From contig NZ_JABFAJ010000010.1 in assembly GCF_013085345.1 (NCBI RefSeq), forward strand, positions 62,001 through 126,000: DNA of 64,000 nt. The letters run 5' to 3'. Source of the DNA: Isoptericola sediminis (lineage in GTDB: Bacteria > Actinomycetota > Actinomycetes > Actinomycetales > Cellulomonadaceae). The notes beneath the pieces were generated by a model. The model saw nothing but the letters and a program-made list of their open reading frames with translations, was not told where the DNA came from and did not search any database. Of this stretch, positions 8,548 to 17,124 are shown in pieces (within the stretch, counting starts at the first letter, position 1; the number at the start of each line of letters is the position of its first letter). The position numbers were made by a program, and so were the translations under genes.

Positions 8548-9417
8548 GTGACCCCCGAGGACGAACTCACCGCACGCCGTGACCGGCGCGAGAACACCCG
8601 TGTCGACCCGGCGAACGCCCGCTCGTGGCTGCTGCTGTCCGCGCTGCGCGCCGACGACTTCGACGCCGCGCAGCTGTCCCGGGCGGACCAGCTCGTGCTG
8701 GACTGCGAGGACGCCGTCGACGAGTCGCGCAAGGACGAGGCCCGCCGCCTCGTGCTGGACTGGTTCCGCACCGGCGGACGCGCCTGGGTGCGGGTCAACG
8801 AGCGCGGTGCGGCCGCCTGGGCCGACGACATGACCGCCTTCCGCGACGCCGAGGGCCTGTGCGGCGTGATCCTCGCCAAGTGCGAGAGCCCCGACCAGGT
8901 CGTCGACACCGTCCAGCGGCTGGGCGGACACGTCCCGGTCATCCCGCTGGTGGAGTCCGCCCTGGGGATCGAGGACGCCGTCGGCATCGCCCGCGCCCCC
9001 GGCGCGTTCCGGCTCGCCTTCGGCTCCGGGGACTACCGCCGCGACACCGGCGCGGCGAACGAGCCGCTGGCGATGGCCTACCCCCGGTCGCGCCTCGTGA
9101 CCGCCTCCCGCATCGGCGAGCTGCCAGGACCGATCGACGGCCCGACCGTCGGGTCCAGCCACCCGCTCCTGCGCGAGCAGTCCGGCGACGCCGTGGCGAT
9201 GGGCATGACCGGACGCATCTGCCTCGACCTGGAGCAGCCGGCGGTCATCAACGAGGTCCTGTCCCCGGCACCGGCGGACGTCGCCTGGGCCCAGGACTTC
9301 CTGGCGGAGTTCGAGGCCGCCGGCTCGGTGATCCGCGACGGGTCGGACAAGCCGCGCCTGGCCCGCGCCCGCCTGATCTCGGAGCGCGCGCGACTCTTCC
9401 GGGTCGAACCCTCCTGA
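8548..9417 (+). CDS. CitE-like HpcH/HpaI aldolase/citrate lyase beta family protein
   Basis: The 289-residue protein starts at GTG 8548, 19 bp after the helicase, and is likely co-transcribed. It carries the CitE-type TIM-barrel signatures LVLDCEDAVDESRKDEAR near residue 50 and IPLVESALGIEDAVGIA near 132, with acidic residues that bind Mg2+, and FRLAFGSGDYRRDTG. Such enzymes cleave or form C-C bonds of acyl-CoA esters such as malyl- or citramalyl-CoA. No other citrate lyase subunits are present, so it is a stand-alone CitE-like enzyme and the substrate is unknown. Its 3' half is entirely covered on the other strand by an open frame running on from the TadE/G-like gene. Confidence 0.85.
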   Translation: MTPEDELTARRDRRENTRVDPANARSWLLLSALRADDFDAAQLSRADQLVLDCEDAVDESRKDEARRLVLDWFRTGGRAWVRVNERGAAAWADDMTAFRDAEGLCGVILAKCESPDQVVDTVQRLGGHVPVIPLVESALGIEDAVGIARAPGAFRLAFGSGDYRRDTGAANEPLAMAYPRSRLVTASRIGELPGPIDGPTVGSSHPLLREQSGDAVAMGMTGRICLDLEQPAVINEVLSPAPADVAWAQDFLAEFEAAGSVIRDGSDKPRLARARLISERARLFRVEPS

Positions 9418-9459
9418 CCCACGCGGTCCGGCACCCTGCCGGCGCGCTCGCCGCGGCGC

Positions 9460-9816
9460 CCCGGCGGGTCCGGCCCGGGCGCTCGCCGTGGCGGCGCCGA
9501 GACCGAACCGGGAGCCGGGACCGCTGACGGGCCGCCGGACGACCACTTCCACGACGCCGCCGTCGTGCTGCTCGCAGCGGGCGAGCCGGGCGCCGTGGTG
9601 CACCACGGTCCGGCGGGCCACCGGGCAGGCGTCGTACCCCCACCGGCGCGCCTCGGCACCGGCGAGCGCCCCGAGGTCGGCGGCCGTCCGCGCTCCCGCC
9701 CGAGCCTGCTGCGTCTCCACCAGGGCCAGCAGCCCGGTCAGGCACAGCAGCACGACGGCGACCAGACCCAGGACCAGCACCGTGCCGGCGCCGCGCTCGC
9801 GGTCGACGGCCGTCAC
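9460..9816 (-). CDS. TadE/TadG-like protein of the Tad locus; 3' end not defined (no nearby stop)
   Basis: GTG at 9816 overlaps the TadE stop as GTGA. The product begins with a short basic stretch and one membrane helix (GTVLVLGLVAVVLLCLTGLL), then TAADLGALAGAEARR, and Cys residues at about 64 and 81. This matches the small secreted 'helicase/secretion neighbourhood TadE-like' proteins of about 110-130 residues. Similarity in composition stops near ATASARAGPAG (around 9460). The frame has no stop until 8014, running antisense through the whole citE-like gene, and the other two frames also lack stops until 9248 and 9078. The coordinates given are the plausible core, not a stop-to-start ORF. 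The stop may have been lost, or there is a sequence error. Confidence 0.6.
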
Positions 9817-10163
9817 GGCTCGACCCAAGCGACGGCCCCGCCGGTCGCCTCCAGCGGGATCCCGGCCAGGACGCCCCCGGCCACCGGACGCGTGACCACG
9901 ACCCGCACCCAGTCGCCCTCGGGAATCACCGTCACCTCGGCCCCGGCGCCGCCGACGCGCGCCACGGCAGCACGGACGGCAGTCTCGTCCTCCCCGACGG
10001 CGACCATCCGCGCGCCCGCCCGCGCCGCGTCCGCCGCACGCAGCTGTGCGGCGGACGCGGCCACGAGGGTGAGCACCGCGACCAGCAGCAGCGCCACGAC
10101 GGGAAGACCGACGGCCAGCTCGGCCGTCACCGCGCCACGCTCGGACCGGTCGCGCGGTCTCAT
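9813..10163 (-). CDS. TadE family pilus-assembly protein
   Basis: The 116-residue protein has a basic N-terminus (MRPRDRSERGAVTAELAVGL) with the TadE-type 'ERGAVTAE' prepilin-like motif and one membrane helix at about residues 15-37 (VVALLLVAVLTLVAASAA). The exported domain follows. Family members are pseudopilins of the Flp/Tad system processed by a prepilin peptidase. It starts at ATG 10163, overlapping the DUF4244 stop as ATGA, and its own stop overlaps the GTG of the next gene, so the three are translationally coupled. Confidence 0.85.
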   Translation of the reverse strand: MRPRDRSERGAVTAELAVGLPVVALLLVAVLTLVAASAAQLRAADAARAGARMVAVGEDETAVRAAVARVGGAGAEVTVIPEGDWVRVVVTRPVAGGVLAGIPLEATGGAVAWVEP

Positions 10164-10408
10164 ACCGTCAACGCCGAGCTGATGATCGACTCGAGCATCC
10201 CGCGCACCGTGTCGCTCTGCAGCACGAGGATGAGGAGCCCGGCGAACCCGGCCGCCGCGATGGTCGCGATGGCGTACTCGGCGGTGGCCAGCCCCGCCTC
10301 CGGGTCGAGGTCGGGCGTCCCGGACGCAGCGGGCTCCGGCACCTCGGGCGCCGCGGTCTCGGGTACCGCGCTCTCGGGCGCCGCGAGCGGCGTCGTCTCG
10401 ACGGTCAT
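10160..10408 (-). CDS. DUF4244 Flp pilin-like protein
   Basis: The 82-residue protein starts at ATG 10408 after AGAGGAG. It has an acidic Pro/Ala-rich N-terminal half, then GLATAEYAIATIAAAGFAGL, which resembles the processing site and hydrophobic helix of Flp major pilins, and a short tail ending SIISSALTV. Position in the locus and this helix make it the likely pilin subunit of the system. It is separated from TadC by 106 bp, the only sizeable gap in the locus, so it may have its own promoter to allow higher expression. Confidence 0.82.
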   Translation of the reverse strand: MTVETTPLAAPESAVPETAAPEVPEPAASGTPDLDPEAGLATAEYAIATIAAAGFAGLLILVLQSDTVRGMLESIISSALTV

Positions 10409-10514
10409 GTGTTCTCCTCTCGGTCGCGGGCGGCCGGCCACGGTGGCCGGCCGCCCGTCGGGACCCGGGCCGGACGGCCGGGGTCGGACCCGCCGGTGGC
10501 GGGGGTCGGTGCGC

Positions 10515-11126
10515 TCAGCCGGACACGAGGTCCACACCGAGCGAGAGCAGGACGGGCACGAGCCCGAGCAGGACGAACGCCGGCAGGAAGCACAGGCCCA
10601 GCGGGAGCACGAGCCGTACCGCCAGCCGACCCGCCGCCGAGCGGGCCGCGGCACGTCGGCGCTGGTTCAGCTCGGCCGCGGCGGCCCGCAACGACTCGCC
10701 CGGTGCGACGCCGTCGGTCCAGGCGCTGCGCAGCGCGTCCCGCAGCGGGGCGAGCCGGGCCGTGCCGGTACCGGGCCGCACCCCGCCGGAGGCCTCCCAG
10801 GCCACGTGCCAGTCGCCGCCGAGCCGCAGGGAGGCCGCCACGGCGCGCAGGGTCCGGCCGTCCCGACCAGCGACCGCGGACCCCACGGCCTCCAGCGCCC
10901 GGGGGACGCCGACGCCGCTGCGCACGGCCGTCGCGACGAGCTCGAGCAGCACGGCCACGTCGACCGGACCGCCGGGGTCGTCCGCGACGGGGCGGCCCGC
11001 GCGGTCGGGGCCGTGACTCCCCCGGCGGTCGGCACCGCGCCGGCGTGCGGCCCGCGGACCGACAGGCGTCCACCACCAGGGGGCGAGGCCGACGAGCACG
11101 CACCCGCCCACGACGACGGCGATCAC
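10515..11126 (-). CDS. Type II secretion F family protein, TadC-like
   Basis: The 203-residue membrane protein starts at GTG 11126, overlapping the TadB stop as GTGA, with CCGGAGGTCC just before. A first helix (VVVGGCVLVGLAPWWW) is followed by a cytoplasmic GspF-like part (VDVAVLLELVATAVRSGVGVPRALE) and two C-terminal helices ending VLLSLGVDLVSG. It would pair with TadB to form the inner-membrane platform of the pilus or secretion machine. Confidence 0.85.
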   Translation of the reverse strand: MIAVVVGGCVLVGLAPWWWTPVGPRAARRRGADRRGSHGPDRAGRPVADDPGGPVDVAVLLELVATAVRSGVGVPRALEAVGSAVAGRDGRTLRAVAASLRLGGDWHVAWEASGGVRPGTGTARLAPLRDALRSAWTDGVAPGESLRAAAAELNQRRRAAARSAAGRLAVRLVLPLGLCFLPAFVLLGLVPVLLSLGVDLVSG

Positions 11127-11770
11127 GACGGACCTCCGGCGCGTCGTGCGGCACGGACGAGCCGGGCCGTCCACCACCGGCCGACGGCCAGCGCGATCCC
11201 GCCCGCGACGACCGCCGCGGTGCCGAACCCGCCGTCCGTGGCCGACCCCACCGGGTCGGCACCGAGCACCCCGCCGAGCAGCACGCCCAGCGCCGGCAAC
11301 CAGACCAGCACGCGCGCGGTGGTCTGCGGGCCGGCCAGCGCCGCGTCCCGTTCCTCCGCGGCCTCGGCCTCGGCGACGAGCGCGTCCGCGACCGACTCCA
11401 GGACCTGTCCCAGCGGCGCGCCTACCTCCCTCGAGAGGCGTGCCCCGGCGATCACCGCCGCCGCCTGCCGGGGGTCGGTCACGACCTCGGCCAGGCGCTC
11501 GGTGACGGGCAGGCCGTCGACATCGGTGGACACGTCCAGCCCGCGCGCCCAGGCGGTGGCCGGGGCGGCCCCGGACCGCAGCAGGGCGACCACCCGGGCC
11601 AGGGCGACACGGACGTCGTCGGGAGCCCGGCCCCGTCCGCGGCGTCGAGGCGTTCGTCGGGGGGCGTCCGCCCCGCCCGCGCCCGGCAGGAGCCCGGCGG
11701 GCCGACGTCCGCCGGGAGCGGTCACGCACCAGACCGCACCGGCCACGCACAGGCCGGCCAGCACGCTCAC
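11123..11770 (-). CDS. Type II secretion F family protein, TadB-like
   Basis: The 215-residue membrane protein starts at GTG 11770 and overlaps the ATPase stop as GTGA. It has an N-terminal helix (VLAGLCVAGAVWCVTAPG) and a GspF-type helical bundle, with ARVVALLRSGAAPATAWARGL and AGARLSREVGAPLGQVLESV. Two C-terminal helices around ARVLVWLPALGVLLGGVLGA complete it. It is shorter than free-standing TadB proteins of proteobacteria, as is normal for the actinobacterial locus. Confidence 0.85.
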   Translation of the reverse strand: MSVLAGLCVAGAVWCVTAPGGRRPAGLLPGAGGADAPRRTPRRRGRGRAPDDVRVALARVVALLRSGAAPATAWARGLDVSTDVDGLPVTERLAEVVTDPRQAAAVIAGARLSREVGAPLGQVLESVADALVAEAEAAEERDAALAGPQTTARVLVWLPALGVLLGGVLGADPVGSATDGGFGTAAVVAGGIALAVGRWWTARLVRAARRAGGPS

Positions 11771-12933
11771 GCCACCCACCTCCGCCGCAGCGCGTCCCAC
11801 CCGTGGCCGGGGACCGGCTCGGCGACGTCGCCCGGACCCTGCCAGGTGGCGACCGGGACGACCTGCAGGTCGCCCTGGCCGTCGCGGTGCACGGTGGCGA
11901 TCTGGGCCAGGTGGCGCACCCTGCGCCGGCGCTGCAGGTGCAGCACGACGTCGAGGGCGGCCGTGGCCTGCGCGGCGACGGCGGTGCGGGACATGCCGGC
12001 CAGCGCCGCGAGCGCCTCGAGGCGCGCCGGGACGTGCTCGGCGGCGTTGGCGTGCACGGTGGCCATCCCGCCGTCGTGCCCGGTGTTGAGGGCGAGCAGG
12101 AGCTCGCGCACCTCGGCCCCGCGGCACTCGCCCAGGACGATGCGGTCGGGACGCATGCGCAGCGCACCCCGCACGAGGTCGGCCAGCGTGATCTCGCCGA
12201 CCCCCTCGACGTTGGGCCGCCGCGCCGCGAGCGCCACGACGTGGGGGTGGACCGGGGCCAGCTCACGGGCCTCCTCGACGGTGAGCAGGCGTTCGTCGTG
12301 GGGGACCAGGCCGAGCAGGGCGGCGAGCAGGGTCGTCTTCCCGGTGCCCGTGCCCCCGGTCACCAGCAGGTTCGCCCGTCCCCGCACGAGCCCGTGCAGC
12401 ACCGGCACCCACGCGTCCGGCAGGGCGCCGCGCTCCGCGAGCGCCCGCAGGTCGTGGGTCGCCTGGCGCAGCACCCGCAGGGCGATCACCGCGCCCTCGG
12501 GGGCGACGGGCGCGACGGCGGCGTGCAGCCGGGTGCCGTCGGGCAGGCGGGCGTCGACGACAGGGCTGGCGTCGTCGAGACGCTGGCCGGCGACGGCGGC
12601 CATGCGGACCGCGAGCTCGCGCACGGCACCCGGGGACGCGAGCGCCAGGTCGGCACGCTCCAGGCCGTGGCCCCGGTCCAGCCAGACCTCCTCGGGCCCG
12701 TTGACCAGGACGTCCGTGACGCCGGGCGTCTCGAGGAGCGGTTGCAGCGGACCGGCGCCGACCAGCTCGGCCCGGGCCGCGCGGGTGAGGTCGGCCAGCG
12801 CGTCGGACCCGAGGACCCGGCCGGTGGACCGCAGCGCCGCGGCGACGTCAGCGGCATCGGGCGGCGTGGTACGGCCAGGACCGCCGAGCCGTGCCCGGAC
12901 GTCGTGGAGGAGCCCGTCGTCGAGCGTCGTCAC
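11767..12933 (-). CDS. Tad secretion ATPase (helicase/secretion neighbourhood ATPase, CpaF/TadA type)
   Basis: The 388-residue protein starts at GTG 12933, overlapping the CpaE-like stop as GTGA. It carries Walker A GGTGTGKT at residues 193-200, an Asp-box region TVEEARELAPVHPHV, and a Walker B-like DRIVLGECRGAEVRELLLAL. The His-box region GHDGGMATVHANAAEHVPARLEAL completes the type II/IV secretion ATPase fold. It powers assembly of the Flp-like pilus or pseudopilus at the cytoplasmic face. The N-terminal 80 residues include VTDVLVNGPEEVWLDRG, typical of CpaF/TadA. Confidence 0.9.
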   Translation of the reverse strand: MTTLDDGLLHDVRARLGGPGRTTPPDAADVAAALRSTGRVLGSDALADLTRAARAELVGAGPLQPLLETPGVTDVLVNGPEEVWLDRGHGLERADLALASPGAVRELAVRMAAVAGQRLDDASPVVDARLPDGTRLHAAVAPVAPEGAVIALRVLRQATHDLRALAERGALPDAWVPVLHGLVRGRANLLVTGGTGTGKTTLLAALLGLVPHDERLLTVEEARELAPVHPHVVALAARRPNVEGVGEITLADLVRGALRMRPDRIVLGECRGAEVRELLLALNTGHDGGMATVHANAAEHVPARLEALAALAGMSRTAVAAQATAALDVVLHLQRRRRVRHLAQIATVHRDGQGDLQVVPVATWQGPGDVAEPVPGHGWDALRRRWVA

Positions 12934-13712
12934 GCCGCCTCCCGTCGGGCAGCAGTGCCGGTCAGCGCGTCCACGAGCCGGTTCGCCGCGCGTCCGAGCG
13001 GCGCCCGGCGTCCCGTGCTCGGGCCGTGGCCGCGTTCCAGGCGGCCGGCGAGCCGCGGGTCCCAGCCGACGGTGGCGACCACCGGGTGGCCGAGCACCTC
13101 GCCGAGCCCGCGCTCGTCGACCCGGCCGTGCGCGGGCCGGCAGGCGACCGGGAGGACGTGCGGGGCACCGACGTCGTCCAGCTGTCGCAGCGTGGCCAGC
13201 GCTCCGGCGACGCCCCCGGTGCGCAGCGGGGTGACCAGGACGACGGCGTCCGCCGCGCCGACCAGCGTGGCCGCGGCCGCGGTGCAGACCCAGGGGCGGG
13301 GCAGGTCGAGCACGACCCGGTGCCCGGTGCGCAGGACGGCCGTCGTCGTGTCCAGCACGACGGCCTCGTCGGGTGCGGTGGCGTCGCGGTGCCCTCCGGA
13401 CAGGACGGGGACCGCTCCCCACCGGGGCAGGGTGGCGACGAGGGCGTCACCGTCGACCGTGCCGCGGGCGCCGGCGAGGTCGCTCCAGCGGGCACCCGCG
13501 GCGTCGTCGATCCCGAGGTGCACGTCCAGACCGGCGCCCGGGACGTCCAGGTCGACCAGCGCGGTCGACCCCACCCGCCGCCTCAGGGCGCGGGCGAGCG
13601 CGGCCGCGAGCAGCGAGGTGCCGACCCCGCCGCAGGCTCCGAGGACCCCGACGAGACGTGCGGCGGCCGGCACGGGGGGCACGCCGTCCGTGGGGGTCGT
13701 GGGGAGGTCCAT
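12930..13712 (-). CDS. CpaE-like MinD-superfamily protein of the Tad locus
   Basis: The 260-residue protein from ATG 13712 has a MinD/ParA-like core starting VGVLGACGGVGTS (residues 21-33), then TALVDLDVPGAGLDVHLG and VVLDLPRPWV. CpaE-type proteins place Flp pili at cell poles. Both lysines of the deviant Walker A (KGGxGKT/S) are missing here, which suggests weak or no ATP hydrolysis; loss of the lysine is common in this actinobacterial branch. The receiver-like N-terminal domain of longer homologues is absent with this start; in-frame upstream sequence gives no recognisable domain. It is the first gene of the Tad operon and diverges from the HAD phosphatase. Confidence 0.82.
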   Translation of the reverse strand: MDLPTTPTDGVPPVPAAARLVGVLGACGGVGTSLLAAALARALRRRVGSTALVDLDVPGAGLDVHLGIDDAAGARWSDLAGARGTVDGDALVATLPRWGAVPVLSGGHRDATAPDEAVVLDTTTAVLRTGHRVVLDLPRPWVCTAAAATLVGAADAVVLVTPLRTGGVAGALATLRQLDDVGAPHVLPVACRPAHGRVDERGLGEVLGHPVVATVGWDPRLAGRLERGHGPSTGRRAPLGRAANRLVDALTGTAARREAA

Positions 13713-13851
13713 GGCGACCACCGTGCCGGGCCGGACCACCCCGTCGCGGGCCACGACGCCGCCGCCGGGGACGACGAGACCTGGGGGTGACGTCCCCGAA
13801 CGCTCCCGCGGCCCTGCCGACCTCCTCCAGGACGGCGCTAGGCTCGCCCCC

Positions 13852-14682
13852 ATGAGCACCTCGCCGCTGGAGCCGCAGCAGCAGGGGGGCGCCACGTCGA
13901 CGGGCCGGCGGGTCGCCGCGTTCTTCGACCTGGACAAGACGATCATCGCCACGAGCTCCACCGCGGTGTTCTCCCCCTCGTTCCTCGCCGGCGGGCTCAT
14001 CACGCGCGGCGACGTGCTGCGCAGCGCCTACGCGCACTTCCTCTACATGGCCGGCAGCGCGGATGCGGACCAGACCGAGCGGATGCGCCAGCACCTGTCG
14101 GATCTCGCCACCGGGTGGGACGTGGCCCGGGTGAAGCAGATCGTCGCCGAGACCGTGCACGAGCACGTCGACCCGTACGTCTACGCCGAGGCGGTGGAGC
14201 TCATCACCGAGCACCACGAGGCCGGGCACGACGTCGTCGTCGTCTCGGCGTCCGGCACCGAGCTGGTGGAGCCGATCGCCGCCATGCTCGGGGCGGACCA
14301 CGTGGTCGCCACCCGGATGGCGGTCGCCGACGGCCGGTTCACCGGGGAGATCGACTTCTACGCCTACGGGGAGAACAAGGCGACGGCGATCCGGGACCTC
14401 GCGCGCAAGCGCGGCTACGACCTGGACCGCTGCTACGCCTACTCGGACTCGGTGACCGACGCGCCGATGCTGGCCGCGGTGGGGCACGGGCACGCGGTCA
14501 ACCCCGACCGTGCGCTGCGCCGGATGGCCGCCGAGAACGGGTGGGAGATGCTGACCTTCACCCGCCCGGTGGCGCTGCGCCCGCGGGTGCGCCCGGTCCC
14601 GGTGCTGGCGGCGGTCGGGCTGCTCGGCGCGGTGGGCCTCACGTGGTGGTGGCGCCGTCGCCAGGGACGCGACCTCGCCTGA
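13852..14682 (+). CDS. HAD-IB family hydrolase with C-terminal membrane anchor (SerB-like)
   Basis: The 276-residue protein carries motif I FFDLDKT with Asp26 and Asp28, motif II VVVSASGTE near residue 126, and the late motif CYAYSDSVTDAPML near 199. This is the HAD-IB arrangement shared with phosphoserine and related phosphatases. A final helix (PVLAAVGLLGAVGLTWWW) anchors the C-terminus to the membrane. In Mycobacterium tuberculosis the equivalent gene also lies next to the Tad genes. The substrate is unknown. It diverges from the CpaE-like gene with about 140 bp between starts. Confidence 0.87.
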   Translation: MSTSPLEPQQQGGATSTGRRVAAFFDLDKTIIATSSTAVFSPSFLAGGLITRGDVLRSAYAHFLYMAGSADADQTERMRQHLSDLATGWDVARVKQIVAETVHEHVDPYVYAEAVELITEHHEAGHDVVVVSASGTELVEPIAAMLGADHVVATRMAVADGRFTGEIDFYAYGENKATAIRDLARKRGYDLDRCYAYSDSVTDAPMLAAVGHGHAVNPDRALRRMAAENGWEMLTFTRPVALRPRVRPVPVLAAVGLLGAVGLTWWWRRRQGRDLA

Positions 14683-15034
14683 CGCGGGCGCTTGCGGTGG
14701 ACGTCCCCCGGGCGTTTGATGGACGGGTCAGGACGGCACGCGGGACCCACGCTCAGGAAGTCCACGTCGAGGACTCGTCGAACGGGCTGGACCCGGTACG
14801 GCGATCGAGGACAAGGCGCCTGCTACCCGTGTCCTGTCCGGCGTGAACGGCGTCCCGGCCACCGTGCCCGGGCGCCGTTCGCGTGGTGGGTCCGGGCCGT
14901 CGCCCGAACGGCACCCCACCCGGTCACGCACCGTCCGGGCGCGACCACGACCGCTCGGCGGACCAGGGCGACCGCTCGCGGAACGGCGCCGCCGAGCGGA
15001 TTGCGGAGCACTCCTTACTTTCGGCGTCCCGGGC
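14683..15034. other. Intergenic region upstream of acs, no gene seen
   Basis: About 350 bp between the HAD gene and the acs control site contain only short open frames without ribosome sites or recognisable products. A run near 14870-14890 (GGGCGCCGTTCG) and its surroundings are GC-rich with weak dyads. I see no RNA gene, no terminator with a clear stem, and no repeat. Confidence 0.4.
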
Positions 15035-15048
15035 GTGATCCCGGTCAC
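15035..15048. promoter_or_regulatory. CRP/GlxR-type operator upstream of acs
   Basis: GTGATCCCGGTCAC is a symmetric GTGA-N6-TCAC site, with C and G extending each half-site. It covers the -35 region of the probable acs promoter, and acs genes are known CRP/GlxR targets in several bacteria. The site has the same half-sites as those at 631-646 and 54114-54129. Confidence 0.6.
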
Positions 15049-15058
15049 GGTGCGGGTC

Positions 15059-15064
15059 TAGACT
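15059..15064 (+). promoter_or_regulatory. Probable acs -10 box
   Basis: TAGACT fits the actinobacterial TANNNT -10 pattern. No good -35 lies 17 bp upstream (TGATCC inside the operator), as expected for an activator-dependent promoter. Transcription would start near 15071, about 56 nt before the GTG start of acs. Confidence 0.45.
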
Positions 15065-15126
15065 CGCCTGTGATGCGGCCCGGAGAGGCACGCGGACGGA
15101 CGGAACGCGACGACGCGGAGGAACCA

Positions 15127-17124
15127 GTGACCGACACCCAGTCCAGCAGCCCGAGCCTGGAGAACCTGCTCCACGAGACCCGCACCTTCCCCCCGAGCGG
15201 GGAGTTCGCCGCCCAGGCGAACGCCCAGCCGTCGCTCTACGAGGACGCCGCGGCCGACCGCCTCGAGTTCTGGGCACGCCAGGCCCGCGACCTCGTCACC
15301 TGGCGGACGCCCTTCACCGAGACCCTCGACTGGTCCGGTGCGCCGGTGGCCCGCTGGTTCGCGGACGGCACCCTCAACGCCGCCTACAACGCGGTCGACC
15401 GGCACGTCGAGGCCGGCCTCGGCGACCGGGTCGCGATCCACTTCGAGGGCGAGCCCGGCGACACCCGCACCGTCACCTACGCCGACATGCAGCGCGAGGT
15501 GTCCCGCGCGGCCAACGCCCTGGCCGCGCTCGGGGTCGAGTCCGGCGACCGCGTCGTCATCTACATGCCCATGCTCGTCGAGTCGGCCGTGGCCATGCTC
15601 GCCTGCGCCCGGATCGGCGCCGCGCACTCGGTCGTGTTCGGCGGGTTCAGCGCCGACGCCCTGCGCAGCCGCATCGCCGACGCCGAGGCCAAGGTCGTCA
15701 TCACCGCCGACGGCGGCTACCGCCGCGGTGCACCCAGCCCCCTCAAGCCCGCGGTCGACGAGGCCCTGCGCGGCGAGGGCGCCGAGAGCGTCGAGCACGT
15801 GCTGGTGGTCCGCCGCACCGAGCAGGACGTCGACTGGACCGAGGGCCGGGACGTGTGGTGGCACGACGTCGTCGACACCGCCGACGACGTCCACGAGCCC
15901 ACCTGGGTGGAGGCCGAGCACCCGCTCTTCATCCTGTACACCTCCGGGACCACCGGGAAGCCGAAGGGCATCCTGCACACCACCGGCGGGTACCTCACCC
16001 AGGCCGCCTACACGCACAAGAACGTCTTCGACCTCAAGCCGGAGAGCGACGTCTACTGGTGCTCGGCGGACATCGGCTGGGTCACCGGGCACACCTACAT
16101 CGTCTACGGACCGATGCTCAACGGCGCCACCCAGGTGATGTACGAGGGCACCCCGGACACCCCGCACAAGGGCCGCTGGTGGGAGCTCGTCGAGAAGTAC
16201 AAGGTCTCGCTGTTCTACACCGCCCCGACCGCGATCCGGGCCTGCATGAAGTGGGGCGAGGAGATCCCCGCCGGCTTCGACCTGTCCTCGCTGCGGCTCC
16301 TCGGCTCGGTCGGCGAACCGATCAACCCCGAGGCGTGGATGTGGTACCGCCGCGTCATCGGTGGTGACACCACCCCGATCGTGGACACCTGGTGGCAGAC
16401 GGAGACGGGCGCCATCATGATCAGCCCGCTGCCCGGCGTCACCGCGACCAAGCCGGGTTCGGCCCAGGTCCCGCTGCCGGGCATCAGCGCCGACGTCGTC
16501 GACGACGAGGCGAAGCCGGTGCCCGACGGCGGAGGCGGCTACCTCGTGCTGTCCGAGCCGTGGCCGTCGATGCTGCGTGGCATCTGGGGCGACCTGCAGC
16601 GGTTCAAGGACACCTACTGGTCCCGGTTCCCCGGCCTGTACTTCGCCGGGGACGGCGCCAAGAAGGACGAGGACGGCGACATCTGGCTGCTCGGCCGCGT
16701 GGACGACGTCATGAACGTCTCCGGGCACCGGCTGTCCACGACCGAGATCGAGTCGGCCCTGGTGTCCAACGACCTCGTCGCCGAGGCCGCCGTCGTCGGG
16801 GCGTCCGACGAGATGTCCGGCCAGGCGGTGGTGGCGTTCGTCATCCTGCGCGGCGAGCACGCCGACGAGGCCTCGACCGACGAGGGGTCGGCGCGCATCG
16901 AGAAGACGCTGCGCGACCACGTGGCCAAGGAGATCGGCCCGATCGCCAAGCCCCGCAGGATCCTCGTCGTGCCCGAGCTGCCCAAGACCCGGTCCGGCAA
17001 GATCATGCGTCGCCTGCTGCGCGACGTCGCCGAGAACCGTGAGGTCGGCGACGCCACGACGCTGGCGGACTCGTCGGTGATGAACCTGATCCAGGCCGGC
17101 CTCGGCAAGCCCTCGGAGGACTGA
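15127..17124 (+). CDS. acs: Acetyl-CoA synthetase (AMP-forming)
   Basis: The 665-residue cytosolic enzyme makes acetyl-CoA from acetate, ATP and CoA via acetyl-AMP. The AMP-binding signature [17 protein letters not shown] is near residue 260. [17 protein letters not shown] follows, then [12 protein letters not shown] near 420 and the C-terminal acylation-sensitive lysine motif [14 protein letters not shown] near 622. The start is GTG 15127 directly after GGAGGAACCA; an in-frame ATG at 15073 lacks a ribosome site. The length is normal. The upstream CRP-like operator suggests induction when better carbon sources are exhausted, as for cstA. Confidence 0.95.
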   Translation: MTDTQSSSPSLENLLHETRTFPPSGEFAAQANAQPSLYEDAAADRLEFWARQARDLVTWRTPFTETLDWSGAPVARWFADGTLNAAYNAVDRHVEAGLGDRVAIHFEGEPGDTRTVTYADMQREVSRAANALAALGVESGDRVVIYMPMLVESAVAMLACARIGAAHSVVFGGFSADALRSRIADAEAKVVITADGGYRRGAPSPLKPAVDEALRGEGAESVEHVLVVRRTEQDVDWTEGRDVWWHDVVDTADDVHEPTWVEAEHPLFILYTSGTTGKPKGILHTTGGYLTQAAYTHKNVFDLKPESDVYWCSADIGWVTGHTYIVYGPMLNGATQVMYEGTPDTPHKGRWWELVEKYKVSLFYTAPTAIRACMKWGEEIPAGFDLSSLRLLGSVGEPINPEAWMWYRRVIGGDTTPIVDTWWQTETGAIMISPLPGVTATKPGSAQVPLPGISADVVDDEAKPVPDGGGGYLVLSEPWPSMLRGIWGDLQRFKDTYWSRFPGLYFAGDGAKKDEDGDIWLLGRVDDVMNVSGHRLSTTEIESALVSNDLVAEAAVVGASDEMSGQAVVAFVILRGEHADEASTDEGSARIEKTLRDHVAKEIGPIAKPRRILVVPELPKTRSGKIMRRLLRDVAENREVGDATTLADSSVMNLIQAGLGKPSED

